Assembly (NCBI RefSeq): GCF_020297485.1
Contig: NZ_JAIWZC010000001.1
Span: 2,170,001 to 2,234,000 of the forward strand
Source: Enterocloster clostridioformis
Lineage (GTDB): Bacteria; Bacillota; Clostridia; Lachnospirales; Lachnospiraceae
Reading direction: 5' to 3'
DNA: 64,000 bases
This document shows, in pieces, positions 16,123-25,361 of the stretch (the first letter of the stretch is position 1; each line of letters opens with the position of its first letter). A program made the translations under genes and the position numbers. The notes beneath the pieces were generated by a model, which ran no database searches, was not told the DNA's origin, and saw only the letters and a program-made list of their open reading frames with translations.

Positions 16123-17226
16123 TTACAGACAGGAGCGGAAAGGTATGTTCTGAGGAGCCTCAAAGCAGTCCTCAAACCCTCTTCGGTGATGGTACGCTCT
16201 CTTATCCTTGTCTGTAGGATACACATACTTGCCGCCTACTTCCCAGAAGAACGGATGGAATCTATAATCCAAACGTTCTTTCTTCATATCGTAAAGCACC
16301 TGGATTTCATTCACATCAGCCATAAAGTTGGTCCACACATCGTAATGGATGGGAATAACTACCTTGCACCTTAAGGCCTCCGCCATTCTCAGAATATCAC
16401 ATGAGGTCATCTTATCCGCCATCCCCACCGGATTCTCACCGTAGGAGCCAAAGGCCACATCCACATCGTAATCCTTGCCATGCTTTGCAAAGTAGATGGA
16501 GTAATGAGAATCGCCGCTGTGGTAAATGTTCCCGCCCGGCGTCTTAATCAGGTAGTTCACCGCCTTGTCATCCATGTCCATTGGGCATACGCCGGTCAGT
16601 TCTTCTCTGTCAGGTCCCGTGGAGTCTGTAGTAACCAGACAGGTACGGTCGAAGGAATCCAGTGCTACGATCTCAATATCTTTAACTTTGATGGTGTCGC
16701 CCGGGCGGACTGTAATGCAGCGGTCCTCCGGAACGCCCCACTTAACCCAAAGCTCAACTGATTTTTTCGGACCGATAAAGGGCACAGGAATCTCTTTTCC
16801 ATTGTCATCCACAGTTTTCATTCCGCTCTGGATTACATGGGCCGCATACTCGGCGCTCATGTGATCCTGATGGTAATGAGTTGCCAGTACCGCGTCCACC
16901 TGCTTGATGGCAAACGGGTCAATCACGAAGGGTACCGCCCTCAGATTGGGCTGCATATCTCTGGCACCGCACATATTTGCCATCTGATGCCCAACCGCCA
17001 TTTTCCCATTACCATGAGTGCGCTTTCCGTTGCCGCACCATAAGTCAATGGTAAGATTGCAGCCGCCGGGAGTCTTGAACCACATACCCGTACATCCCAG
17101 CCACCACATGGCAACTGTACCTGGCTTAACTTCCTCGTTCTCGATTTCCTCATTCAGCCAGGTGCCCCATTCCGGAAATGTACTCATAATCCAGGACTCC
17201 CTTGTCATTTCGCTCACTCTGCTCAT
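16123..17226 (-). CDS. ulaG: L-ascorbate-6-phosphate lactonase (UlaG type)
   Basis: The product is 367 residues with a metallo-beta-lactamase fold. The metal motif is [13 protein letters not shown] (HxHxDH), with further ligands in GDSHYSIYF and PIHYDVW, and [18 protein letters not shown] near the N-terminus is typical of UlaG. It opens the lactone ring of L-ascorbate-6-phosphate to 3-keto-L-gulonate-6-phosphate in the cytoplasm. ATG 17226 is preceded by AAAGGGG; a start at 17250 would add eight residues and place that ribosome site inside the gene. It is the first gene of the operon, directly behind the promoter and palindrome at 17289-17322. Confidence 0.93.
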   Translation of the reverse strand: MSRVSEMTRESWIMSTFPEWGTWLNEEIENEEVKPGTVAMWWLGCTGMWFKTPGGCNLTIDLWCGNGKRTHGNGKMAVGHQMANMCGARDMQPNLRAVPFVIDPFAIKQVDAVLATHYHQDHMSAEYAAHVIQSGMKTVDDNGKEIPVPFIGPKKSVELWVKWGVPEDRCITVRPGDTIKVKDIEIVALDSFDRTCLVTTDSTGPDREELTGVCPMDMDDKAVNYLIKTPGGNIYHSGDSHYSIYFAKHGKDYDVDVAFGSYGENPVGMADKMTSCDILRMAEALRCKVVIPIHYDVWTNFMADVNEIQVLYDMKKERLDYRFHPFFWEVGGKYVYPTDKDKRAYHHRRGFEDCFEAPQNIPFRSCL

Positions 17227-17288
17227 ATTATTATCCCCTTTCACATTCAACTCGACTCCTTTATATGATTTATTTGTTCTTTAATTGT

Positions 17289-17322
17289 ATTTTATCATGT
17301 TTTACGATTGTTCGCAACAATC
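17289..17322 (-). promoter_or_regulatory. ula operon promoter with overlapping palindromic operator
   Basis: On the minus strand, TTGCGA (17317-17312) and TAAAAT (17294-17289) are separated by exactly 17 bases, a plausible sigma-A promoter about 60 bases upstream of the ulaG start. The -35 box lies in a perfect palindrome GATTGTT-GCG-AACAATC (17306-17322), with another GATTGTG half-site nearby at about 17333. An operator over the -35 element would suit repression by the locus DeoR protein. Protein-site matching is inference. Confidence 0.65.
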
Positions 17323-17509
17323 TTTTATGTTCGATTGTGTGTTTTTATGAGCGTTTCATATGCTATAATCAATTTCACCGCTCTTTTTCCAATTTTATTC
17401 CATATCAACAGTTATCACATATACATTTTGCCTATTTTTACAGCAACAATGCCATTTACCTCTCGCTTCATTTTCCTTTTTATAGGCTCAAAATCTAAGA
17501 ACATCCTTT

Positions 17510-17995
17510 CGGCGTGGGCAAACACACACATGCGCAAACATGTCAATGCAGTCGAACCTGAGCTTGAACGCTATGCAGGATTGGTACAGCAGCTCAAGGG
17601 CAAGAACAGAGAATGGAAAAATCTGCTTGCGTAGGAAAAAACGCCTTTTTTTCCACATATCCAAACTGCATAACCTCACCTATTGCATGACCGAGCGAAC
17701 CAAAAAATTGAAGAAACAGAAAACCGAAAAAGAAATGCTGCTTTGCTATTTGAACTGTGCCAACGATTCAGGTGAAAAAGAACTTATCACAACGGAACGG
17801 ACGCTACAAAAGTAGTCAGAGCAGAAGGCAACATATTCTGACGAGCTTAATGAAGCCATGGAGGGGTATGTCGAACCGAAAGAGCAAACAGTCAGTTTGA
17901 ATGTCTCCGAGCTCATGGACGCACGACTTGCTGTCCATGAGGAAAAAGAATGCTCCGCCGCCACTCGTGTGAAAGCCCCCTGCGGCGAGCAATAA
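17510..17995 (+). pseudogene. Decayed coiled-coil gene, possibly relaxase C-terminus
   Basis: Three consecutive plus-strand pieces in shifting frames, broken by stops near 17634 and 17815, read as basic, glutamate- and lysine-rich helical sequence. Examples are VNAVEPELERYAGLVQQLK, then MTERTKKLKKQKTEKE, then LNVSELMDARLAVHEEKE. They look like one former reading frame for a long coiled-coil protein. The style resembles C-terminal regions of MobA/MobL relaxases from clostridial mobilizable elements, but I cannot identify it firmly. It lies upstream of the ula promoter, next to an IS1182 relic, in a stretch without intact genes. Confidence 0.35.
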
Positions 17996-18226
17996 GATTC
18001 GCGAATGACGCACGGCAGCAAACGTGACTCGGCAAATCTGCTCCCTTAGGAAGTCAAAACTCACTCCGTCCATAAATGTCCGCGACAGAAGCAACAACAG
18101 CCAGCACAGCGGAGGCAAAGCAAAAAGAAGAACAAACCTGAGACAATTAGGAACGATAAAATTCAGCGGAAGTGCTTTGAACGATGCACTCCCGTTATGA
18201 CGGGAAAACATACTGGGCAGATTCAG

Positions 18227-18343
18227 ATGGTAATTCTTGACATAGATTCTATGGTTCCAGAGAGCCATCTCCTGAGACAAATTAAAAACTGTGTAAACTT
18301 TGATTTCATATATGAAAAGACATCCCCCTATTATTCCAACTGA
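18227..18343 (+). pseudogene. IS1182-family transposase N-terminal relic (copy 1)
   Basis: Thirty-eight codons begin MVILDIDSMVPESHLLRQIK, the conserved N-terminal opening of IS1182-type transposases, and end prematurely at 18341-18343. Upstream, 18190-18226 also aligns with the second relic. The DDE domain is absent. A second, nearly identical stretch lies in opposite orientation at 35674-35766, so both descend from the same element. Confidence 0.7.
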
Positions 18344-18725
18344 ATAAAATACAGAAAAAGGGCCTCCAAAAAGCGACGGAAGAATGCCTCTTATCGGCAA
18401 CAGCATTAAACCTTAAAAGACTGGTAAAAGCGGTGTGAGTAATCCGGATTTACCAGCCGTTCTATTGTGTTCCGTGAGAGACAGCATACAAAAATTCCTT
18501 AGAAAATGGATTTGTCAACAGGTCCTCCTTGGGATGCTCCCCCGCCATATGCTGTTTGTAATGATAATCCATCTGTTTGCCACCCAGATACGGGAAATCT
18601 TAAAAAAAACTATCTATATAGTCACCCTCTTTATTAGCAGGCTTAATATGAAGTTTGCCTCATTTTACCGTAGGTCTTGCTGATTATCAACATAAAATAT
18701 GAAGTTCATTTTATATCACAACAAA
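18344..18725. other. Gap with no supported gene
   Basis: About 380 bases between the IS1182 relic and the end of the esterase gene. A minus-strand frame around 18480-18610 is open for about 45 codons (reading DFPYLGGKQMDYHYKQHM at one point) and looks coding-like, but I cannot assign it. Downstream of the esterase stop the sequence is AT-rich without a convincing terminator hairpin. Confidence 0.35.
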
Positions 18726-19739
18726 TCAGGCAGAAACATCCGACTGTTCTAAACCAAGAACACTCCTGACTGAAAAGGCAGCTTGCTGGTCTATTAAAAA
18801 GTTCAAGTGCTCATTTTCAAAAAAATTGTTTAATTCGTGACCATGATTTGGATATACACAGCACCTGTTGTCACAAGCAATCCCATTAGCAAGGGCAAAT
18901 TGAGAAGACGGCGGTGTATTCACATCCTGCAGGCCAATACCAATTAATACCTTATTGCGAAGCAATGGGGCAAAATTTTTCGCGTCCACATAAGCCAGCT
19001 TATCAAAGATCTCCTGTTCCTTTTCATGCATAGGGTCCTGCCATTTGAAATAATAAAATAACCCCATATAAGGCCCTTCCGAAAAATCCTTTTCCCAGAT
19101 TCTCTTATAGTCACAGAGCATCGGATATTGGCTAGCGCATTTCTCCACTTCCGGATAGAGGGCTGCGCATGCTATAGCCAGTGCTCCTCCCTGACCTTCT
19201 CCGTATACAGCCATATGGACTCCATCGGTCTTTTTTAATCCTTTTGCAACCTCCGTCCACAGCAGCGCATCTTCGTAAAGCCTGTGCAGATATAGATCCT
19301 CCACTTCTCCATCCAGGCCATGAAATAAAGGGCCGCAGGCTGTTGGCCCTTTCCCTGCCTCTCCACATTCACTCATTCCTCCCTGTCCCCGGCAGTCAGG
19401 GGCCAAAACAGCATATCCGATGGCGCCATAACGGCTTAAATGCAGCCAGCTTCGGGAGGATTGAGGATAGTCATGAAATTGTATTACCGTAGGATGCAGT
19501 CCCGGTTTGGAAGGGCAGATATATTTGGCTTTAAGAAGACATCCATCCCATGTCTTAACTGTAATAATATAATACTCTAGTTCCTCGGTTTCCATTTCTA
19601 ATTTATCCATAGAGACAGATGAAGCCAAAGCCCCAATCTGTTCCTTCACCTGCTTCCAATGCTTCGCAAAATCCTTTGGAGCAGGACAGGCCCCTGTATA
19701 AGTATTTAATTCCTCTAATCTTAAATCTGTTCCAGGCAT
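18726..19739 (-). CDS. CE7-family (acetyl xylan / cephalosporin-C esterase) paralog lacking the nucleophile serine
   Basis: The 337-residue alpha/beta hydrolase has the CE7/AXE1 layout: VIQFHDYPQSSRSW (oxyanion region), APDCRGQGG, nucleophile elbow, acid region IGLQDVNTPPSS and histidine region PNHGHE. At the elbow, where the family has GxSQGG, this protein reads YGEGQGGAL, so the catalytic serine position is glycine; the codon is GGT where a serine would be AGT. Aspartate and histidine are retained. AAGGAGG sits seven bases before ATG 19739, and the gene overlaps the end of its upstream paralog by 19 bases. It is probably inactive as an esterase, or has another role such as binding or regulation, unless the base is an assembly error. 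Confidence 0.88.
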   Translation of the reverse strand: MPGTDLRLEELNTYTGACPAPKDFAKHWKQVKEQIGALASSVSMDKLEMETEELEYYIITVKTWDGCLLKAKYICPSKPGLHPTVIQFHDYPQSSRSWLHLSRYGAIGYAVLAPDCRGQGGMSECGEAGKGPTACGPLFHGLDGEVEDLYLHRLYEDALLWTEVAKGLKKTDGVHMAVYGEGQGGALAIACAALYPEVEKCASQYPMLCDYKRIWEKDFSEGPYMGLFYYFKWQDPMHEKEQEIFDKLAYVDAKNFAPLLRNKVLIGIGLQDVNTPPSSQFALANGIACDNRCCVYPNHGHELNNFFENEHLNFLIDQQAAFSVRSVLGLEQSDVSA

Positions 19740-20710
19740 ACCCCATCCTCCTTATTACCAAAAAAGTTAATAATCTTATTATCAAACGCAGCAATTTCCT
19801 CATGACCATATTCATAGAAAATCAAATGCTTTTTCCGGGCAGTGATCTTGGAAAATACGGCAAACTGGGTAGATGGCGGACATACATCATCCATAAGGCC
19901 GGTTCCGCATAAAACCGGACAGGTAATTCGTTCTACAAAATTCTGCACATCAATGTATCCCAATTTAGTGAAAAATTCATCCAGGTGTTCTCCCATCGGA
20001 TCAAACCAACGGGTATGGTAAGCCAGGCCATTATAAACGATAACATCTCTATCCATCTCCCATGCTCTGCGATAATCAGAAAGAAATGGGTAAAGAGCCG
20101 CACAGCGCTTTATATAAGCCGCATTTAATGCTGTGCATACCAATCCTAGGCCAGCCCCCTGACTGGCTCCATTTACATAAATTTGCTCTGTATCCAATCC
20201 CTCTAATGCTAAAGCCAAACGTACCATCAGGCAGGTGTCCTGAAAGACCTCCACATAATAAAGCTTCTCCGGCGGCCCATCCACCCCCATGATAATATGA
20301 TCTGCGGCAGTAGTTCCCTGCCGTCCGCCGAGATCCTCACTGATGCCTCCTTGCCCCGGACAGTCCATAGCCAGAACGGCCATCCCTAAACCGGCAAAGC
20401 TGGATTGTTCAAACCACCCCCTGGAAGATCCTGGATATCCATGAAACTGCAGAACCACAGGCACCCTTCTTTTTCTAACAGGCTTTACATATTTAATATG
20501 GAGCCTGGCCCCTGCCATTCCCTTTAACCATATGTCATAATACTGAGTATACGGGGTGTGGGGAATTTCCGCTTCCTTCAGTTCATATTCCAATGGCAGA
20601 ACCCAGGCCTCCCTCGCTCTTTTCTCCCAAAATTCCCAAAAATCCTTCGGCCTGGGAGTACTTCCAGTATACTGTTTTAATTGCTGTAAAGGCATATCTT
20701 TTGCCGGCAT
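19721..20710 (-). CDS. CE7-family deacetylase (acetyl xylan / cephalosporin-C esterase type), intact triad
   Basis: The 329-residue cytoplasmic alpha/beta hydrolase has VLQFHGYPGSSRGW, AMDCPGQGG, nucleophile elbow YVNGASQGAGLG with serine present, acid GTGLMDDVCPPST, and histidine in YEYGHEE. CE7 enzymes remove acetyl groups from short acetylated xylo-oligosaccharides and from antibiotics such as cephalosporin C. ATG 20710 starts MPAKDMPLQQLKQYTG, where homology with the paralog begins, with AAAGGAA just upstream; the frame continues 40 residues further upstream without homology. It follows the flavoprotein gene by 23 bases and precedes its serine-less paralog. Cytoplasmic location implies the substrate is imported first, probably by the adjacent ABC transporter. 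Confidence 0.9.
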   Translation of the reverse strand: MPAKDMPLQQLKQYTGSTPRPKDFWEFWEKRAREAWVLPLEYELKEAEIPHTPYTQYYDIWLKGMAGARLHIKYVKPVRKRRVPVVLQFHGYPGSSRGWFEQSSFAGLGMAVLAMDCPGQGGISEDLGGRQGTTAADHIIMGVDGPPEKLYYVEVFQDTCLMVRLALALEGLDTEQIYVNGASQGAGLGLVCTALNAAYIKRCAALYPFLSDYRRAWEMDRDVIVYNGLAYHTRWFDPMGEHLDEFFTKLGYIDVQNFVERITCPVLCGTGLMDDVCPPSTQFAVFSKITARKKHLIFYEYGHEEIAAFDNKIINFFGNKEDGVCLEQI

Positions 20711-20733
20711 GCTTTGTTTCCTTTCTATCGTTG

Positions 20734-22389
20734 CTACGTAAATTTGCTCATTTGAAGATGTGTTACTATCTCTTGATTCTGTTTCCATGAATAGATTGGT
20801 ATGTTTAAACCATTCTCCCGTTTCGGACAATCCTCTCGATAATGAGGCCCCCTACTTTCCCTGCGAAGCAAAATCGCCTGATGCAGCGCAAGGGTAAGCT
20901 CGAAAGCCGCCTCCAAATCTACGCTTCTAAGCAGCTCCTCCATGGAACAATCTGTCTTTTCTAGGGGGATTTTATTCCGTTCCATTTGACTTTGGAGCTT
21001 TGATAGTTCCTGTAAAACATTCTTACTTCCTTTTTCGCTCCTTATGAGCATGGCATGCTGTTGATTCAATTTTTGTATCGTATTCAGATATTTCTTAGCT
21101 TCCAAAATGACATAAAGCGGCTGATAAGCATATGCTGCCTTTCCTTCTTTCTTCCCTCTCTCAGACCGAGCTGCCGCCTTACCAGCAATACGTCCAAAGA
21201 CCAACCCATTGGCCGAAGACAGACCTCCCAGCCTATCTGCCCCATGCATGCCTCCGGTTACTTCACCACAGGCATACAGACCTTCTACTCCCGTAAATGC
21301 CTCTTCATCAATAGCAATCCCACCGTTAGAAGCATGAGCATATATGCTTAACCATACCGGATCATCCATGGTCAAATTTTTTTCTTCCTTTAACCAGTCA
21401 AAATATGTTTTTATAAACTCAGGCTGATGCCGCTTTACCTCCTCTTGATAAACAACGCGAATTCCCTCTCTTCTCCTTTGGCTTTCCTTATAAATTTCCA
21501 GATCCACCTTTTTAGACGAAAGGCGTGTAGTAAAGGGCCCATACCCGGATCTTAATTCTAACTGCTTCTCCCTTTCTTCCCCTTCCCATTCCGAAAATAA
21601 TTCCTTATCTGCTCCATAAAAACGGCTGAATCGGAACATCTTTTCATTATAGATGGTCTTGGGGGCAGGGTGTACATGCCCCAGCATCATCTGCATAAAT
21701 TCCAGATTAAACAATTTAGCTCCTGACTCTAAAGCCAGGTATTGACCAATTCCTGTCACATCATCTGTAGTCAAACGGTGTGTAAACAGTCCTCCCATTC
21801 CTCCGGTAGCTAAAATCACTGCTGGACTTAGTATTTCCACAAGGCTAAGCCCCTCATCTTTTCTCTTGACGGCCAGAGCCCCGCAAACACGCTCTCCTTC
21901 TTTTAATAGCCTTACGATTGTCATATGTTCAAGACAGGCGACTTTTAATTCACGCAACCGCTTCGACATCATTTGAGAGCTTCCAGGCTTTTCAATTCCC
22001 TTCCAAAGCCTGTTTTTATGATCAAAGCACGGTATAAATTCCCTCTCTTTATTTGCCTTTGCCTCTCTTAAGGGAACTCCCAAATGCTCTAAGTATTCCA
22101 GACTTTCCCTTATTTGTCCTGTGAAGGTGTGAACCAGAGCCGGATTAGCCATTCCTTCTCCAATTCTTAAAATTGTTTCTTCCAGATCCGGCACATCCTT
22201 TTCATCCTCTGGAGCTACCAAGCCTAATCCCCAAGTTCCAGGATAGAAGCTGGAACCAGAGCAAAGGCCCCCTCTGCTGATAATGGCTACCCTCACACCC
22301 TCTTCAGCCGCAGAAATAGCTGCTGTCAAACCAGCTAAGCCAGAACCAACTACTAATACATCTACATAGATTCTTCTGAAACAGCGCAT
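20734..22389 (-). CDS. FAD-dependent oxidoreductase, succinate dehydrogenase / L-aspartate oxidase superfamily
   Basis: This flavoprotein of about 551 residues has an N-terminal dinucleotide-binding site VDVLVVGSGLAGLTAA. It has the superfamily segment GGLCSGSSFYPGTWG, a second FAD region PAVILATGGMGGLFT, and GGIAIDEEAFTGVEGLYACGEVTGGMHGADRLGG, typical of fumarate reductase, aspartate oxidase and adenylylsulfate reductase flavoprotein subunits. It lacks an obvious signal peptide, and no iron-sulfur or membrane partner is adjacent, so it is probably soluble. ATG 22389 is preceded by AAAGGAG and overlaps the upstream ATPase gene by 28 bases, implying coupling. Substrate unknown; the operon context suggests a step acting on the imported compound. 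Confidence 0.88.
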   Translation of the reverse strand: MRCFRRIYVDVLVVGSGLAGLTAAISAAEEGVRVAIISRGGLCSGSSFYPGTWGLGLVAPEDEKDVPDLEETILRIGEGMANPALVHTFTGQIRESLEYLEHLGVPLREAKANKEREFIPCFDHKNRLWKGIEKPGSSQMMSKRLRELKVACLEHMTIVRLLKEGERVCGALAVKRKDEGLSLVEILSPAVILATGGMGGLFTHRLTTDDVTGIGQYLALESGAKLFNLEFMQMMLGHVHPAPKTIYNEKMFRFSRFYGADKELFSEWEGEEREKQLELRSGYGPFTTRLSSKKVDLEIYKESQRRREGIRVVYQEEVKRHQPEFIKTYFDWLKEEKNLTMDDPVWLSIYAHASNGGIAIDEEAFTGVEGLYACGEVTGGMHGADRLGGLSSANGLVFGRIAGKAAARSERGKKEGKAAYAYQPLYVILEAKKYLNTIQKLNQQHAMLIRSEKGSKNVLQELSKLQSQMERNKIPLEKTDCSMEELLRSVDLEAAFELTLALHQAILLRRESRGPHYREDCPKRENGLNIPIYSWKQNQEIVTHLQMSKFT

Positions 22390-23405
22390 GCTTCCATATT
22401 CTCCTTTGCAAAATGACACGCTACAAAATGTTCCTTTCCTTCAATAATATATTTCTGAAGCTTAGGCTTTTCTGTTGTGCATATTTCCTGGCACATACGG
22501 CAGCGTCCATGGAAATGGCAGCCACTGGGCGGATTCATTGGAGACGGAACATCACCCTTTAATACGATTCTTTCCTTTTTATGATTAATGTCTGCGACTG
22601 GTATAGCAGATAGCAGAGCCTGTGTATAAGGGTGAATACTATGCTGATATAATTCATCTGCATCTGCAAGCTCTACAATTCTGCCCAAATACATAACTGC
22701 GATTCTATCGCTTATATACTCTACTACACTTAAATCATGGGTAATAAAGATATACGTTAGGTTATGCTTCTCCTTTAATTCTTTTAAGAGCTGGAGAACC
22801 TGCGCCTGAATTGATACGTCAAGGGCCGATACGGCTTCATCGCAAATCACAAGCTCCGGGTTGATGCATAAAGCTCTTGCTATTCCTATACGCTGTCTCT
22901 GACCCCCTGAAAACTCATGAGGATAACGATCCATATACTCTCTGCGCATATTAACTGCTTCTAATAAATCCCCGATCACCTTTCTGCGTTCTGCTTTGGT
23001 TTTGACCCCAAACTTTTTTAACGGATCTGACAAGGATTGATAAATGGTAAAAGAGGGATTCAGGGAGGACTGAGGATCCTGAAAGACAATTTGAATCTTT
23101 CTTCTGGCCATATCCATTTCATCCTTTTTCAGTTCTGCAAGATTGCGGGAACCATCCTCAAATTCATATATCATTTCACCTGCCGTAGGCTTGTATAGCT
23201 GTAAAATTGTTTTTCCCAGAGTAGTTTTTCCGCAGCCGGATTCTCCTACTAATCCCAGGGTCTCTCCTCTGTAAATGGTAAGATCGATATCGTTTACAGC
23301 CTGCACGTAAGACTCTGCCCTACCCAGAAATCCACTTTTTACAGGAAAGAAGGTTTTTAATCCTCTAATCGTTAATAAAGGCTGTTTTTCTTTCTTATCT
23401 GGCAT
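22362..23405 (-). CDS. Dipeptide/oligopeptide-type ABC transporter ATPase (DppF/OppF)
   Basis: The 347-residue ATPase has Walker A GESGCGKTTLG, Q-loop FQDPQSSLNP, signature SGGQRQRIGIARAL, Walker B LVICDEAVSALD, and a C-terminal oligopeptide-transporter domain with four cysteines (HFHGRCRMCQEICTTEKP) as in DppF-type subunits. It energises import of a peptide-like or oligosaccharide ligand. Its start overlaps the upstream ATPase gene by 11 bases, with GGAGG before ATG. Five transporter genes in the order SBP, two permeases, two ATPases make a full system; the flavoprotein gene overlaps its end. Confidence 0.94.
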   Translation of the reverse strand: MPDKKEKQPLLTIRGLKTFFPVKSGFLGRAESYVQAVNDIDLTIYRGETLGLVGESGCGKTTLGKTILQLYKPTAGEMIYEFEDGSRNLAELKKDEMDMARRKIQIVFQDPQSSLNPSFTIYQSLSDPLKKFGVKTKAERRKVIGDLLEAVNMRREYMDRYPHEFSGGQRQRIGIARALCINPELVICDEAVSALDVSIQAQVLQLLKELKEKHNLTYIFITHDLSVVEYISDRIAVMYLGRIVELADADELYQHSIHPYTQALLSAIPVADINHKKERIVLKGDVPSPMNPPSGCHFHGRCRMCQEICTTEKPKLQKYIIEGKEHFVACHFAKENMEACAVSEESM

Positions 23406-24417
23406 CTGTTAACACCTCCTTATATCTGCTGCAACGCACCATATGAGTCCCCTCTACTATGGCTTCCTCAGGCATCTTTCCATCACATGCCGCACAGGCA
23501 TACTCGCATCTGGGAGCAAACTGGCAGCCGCTGGGGCGATCATAGGGATCTGGTGTGGAGCCCTGAATCGGATAAATCTCTTGTTTCGCGCCCTTTCCCA
23601 AAATAGGGATTGACTTTAAAAGCGCTTTTGTATAGGGGTGGGCCGGAGAGCCTAAAACCTCCTGAGCCGTTCCGCTTTCAATGATATTTCCCATATACAT
23701 AACTGCCACGTCATCAGCCAACTCACATACCACACCCATGTCATGGGTGATCAGCATAATGGCAGTATTGTATTCCTCCTTTAAATGCTTCATCAATTCA
23801 AAAATTTGCGCTTGAATCGTCACATCCAAGGCGGTAGTCGGTTCATCTGCAATTAACACCTTAGGCTTGCAGCTCATAGCCATAGCAATCATAGCACGCT
23901 GACGCATACCTCCCGAAAATTCATGAGGGTATTGGTCAATCCTTTTTTCCGGATTCGGGATTCCCATATCCTTTAAAAGCTGTAGCGCTCTTGCTCTTGC
24001 TTCTTTTTTCGTCACCCTCTCATGAGAATGGATCATCTCGCAGATTTGCCAGCCGATGGTATATACCGGATTCAAGGCAGTCATAGGGTCCTGAAAGATC
24101 ATAGCAATGTCATGACCTCTCAAAGAACGCATCTGCTTTCCATTCCGTTCCAGGCTTTCAATATGTATATCTCCACGCCCATCTTCACTATGGTAGATAA
24201 TTTCTCCCTCTTCAATACGGGAAAGCTTCGGTAAAAGCTGCATAATAGAGGTTGCTGTTACACTTTTTCCACAACCGGATTCTCCAACAATACATAGAGT
24301 TTTTCCCCTCTTAATTTCCATAGATACTCCATTAATCGCCTTATTGCAGCGCTGGTTGGTATAAAAATATGTTTTCAGATTGTTCACTGAAATAATTACA
24401 TCCTGTTCTTTCTTCAT
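23395..24417 (-). CDS. Dipeptide/oligopeptide-type ABC transporter ATPase (DppD/OppD)
   Basis: The 340-residue ATPase has Walker A GESGCGKSVTA, Q-loop FQDPMTALNP, signature SGGMRQRAMIAMAM, Walker B VLIADEPTTALD and the switch histidine in MLITHDMGVV. Its C-terminal domain has cysteines in GCQFAPRCEYACAAC, as in DppD. It pairs with the next gene as the heterodimeric nucleotide-binding unit of the importer. It follows the DppC-type permease gene by 12 bases. Normal family length, no unusual features. Confidence 0.94.
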   Translation of the reverse strand: MKKEQDVIISVNNLKTYFYTNQRCNKAINGVSMEIKRGKTLCIVGESGCGKSVTATSIMQLLPKLSRIEEGEIIYHSEDGRGDIHIESLERNGKQMRSLRGHDIAMIFQDPMTALNPVYTIGWQICEMIHSHERVTKKEARARALQLLKDMGIPNPEKRIDQYPHEFSGGMRQRAMIAMAMSCKPKVLIADEPTTALDVTIQAQIFELMKHLKEEYNTAIMLITHDMGVVCELADDVAVMYMGNIIESGTAQEVLGSPAHPYTKALLKSIPILGKGAKQEIYPIQGSTPDPYDRPSGCQFAPRCEYACAACDGKMPEEAIVEGTHMVRCSRYKEVLTDAR

Positions 24418-24429
24418 TCTTACGCCCTC

Positions 24430-25350
24430 CTAACCCTGCTGCGTGGGATCGGTTGTATCCCGGATTCCATCACCTAAAAAGTTAATACTCATAACGAAGA
24501 GAGAAACCACAATACCCGTTGGAAGCCACAACCACCAGCTATTTTCTAACGTATATAAATCCTGAGCAGCATTTAAAATATTTCCCCAGGTAGGAACCTC
24601 CAGGGGAACGCCCAGACCTAAAAAACTCAGCGCCGCCTCTTCAAGAATAAACATAGCCGTACTTAAGGTTATATTTACTATAATCGGACTTAAGGCATTT
24701 GGCAGGATATGCTTATAACAGATAACAAATGGATTCAGCCCAAAAACCCTTAAAGACTGGACATATTCCTCCTCACGGATAGACAGCACCTGGGATCTTG
24801 CCATACGGTAGGATGAACCCCAGCCGCAAATTATAAATATAATTACAATATTCTTTGCGCTCTGCCCTAAGATTGATACCAGCATCAGAACCAGAATAAG
24901 CTGCGGAATGGACATAAAAATCTCCGAAATCCGAACCATGAACTGGTCAAACCTCCCTCCCCTGTAGCCGCTGTAACATCCTGCCAAAACTCCAATGACA
25001 GCACAGCCAAGCGCGCTTCCAAAGCCGATAGCGATGGACATACGTCCTCCGTACAATACTCTGGCAAATACATCTCTTCCTAATTTATCCGTTCCAAAAG
25101 GGTGATTTCCTGAAGGCATCTTTAAAATAGCCTTCATATCTACTGCCGTTGGAGAATGGGAGGCCAGAAAGGGAGCAAAAATACAGCTTATCAGAATAAC
25201 CAGAAAAATAGCTCCCCCCACGATGGCTAGGCGGTTATTCAGAAGCTTTCTTAAGGCTCGATTCCCCTGCTTCCTTCTTTTTAATTCACCGGACTCCTCC
25301 AGTCTTTTTATTCTATCAAACTTGCGATTTAATCTGGATTGTTTTGACAC
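24430..25350 (-). CDS. Dipeptide/oligopeptide-type ABC transporter permease (DppC/OppC)
   Basis: The 306-residue membrane protein has a cytoplasmic N-terminal region, one helix at about 37-58, then DMKAILKMPSGNHPFGTDKLGRDVFARVLYGGRMS, diagnostic of OppC/DppC permeases. Five further helices follow, with the EAA-loop motif around LRVFGLNPFVICYKHILPNALSP. It forms half of the translocation channel. Eleven bases separate it from the DppB-type gene. Complete. Confidence 0.94.
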   Translation of the reverse strand: MSKQSRLNRKFDRIKRLEESGELKRRKQGNRALRKLLNNRLAIVGGAIFLVILISCIFAPFLASHSPTAVDMKAILKMPSGNHPFGTDKLGRDVFARVLYGGRMSIAIGFGSALGCAVIGVLAGCYSGYRGGRFDQFMVRISEIFMSIPQLILVLMLVSILGQSAKNIVIIFIICGWGSSYRMARSQVLSIREEEYVQSLRVFGLNPFVICYKHILPNALSPIIVNITLSTAMFILEEAALSFLGLGVPLEVPTWGNILNAAQDLYTLENSWWLWLPTGIVVSLFVMSINFLGDGIRDTTDPTQQG

Positions 25351-25361
25351 CTTTATCCCTC

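Noticed and set aside
17816..18406. Minus-strand open frame of 196 codons in the debris region
   Set aside because: It lies opposite a recognisable IS1182 N-terminus and a coiled-coil remnant, lacks a ribosome site, and looks like antisense of decayed genes.
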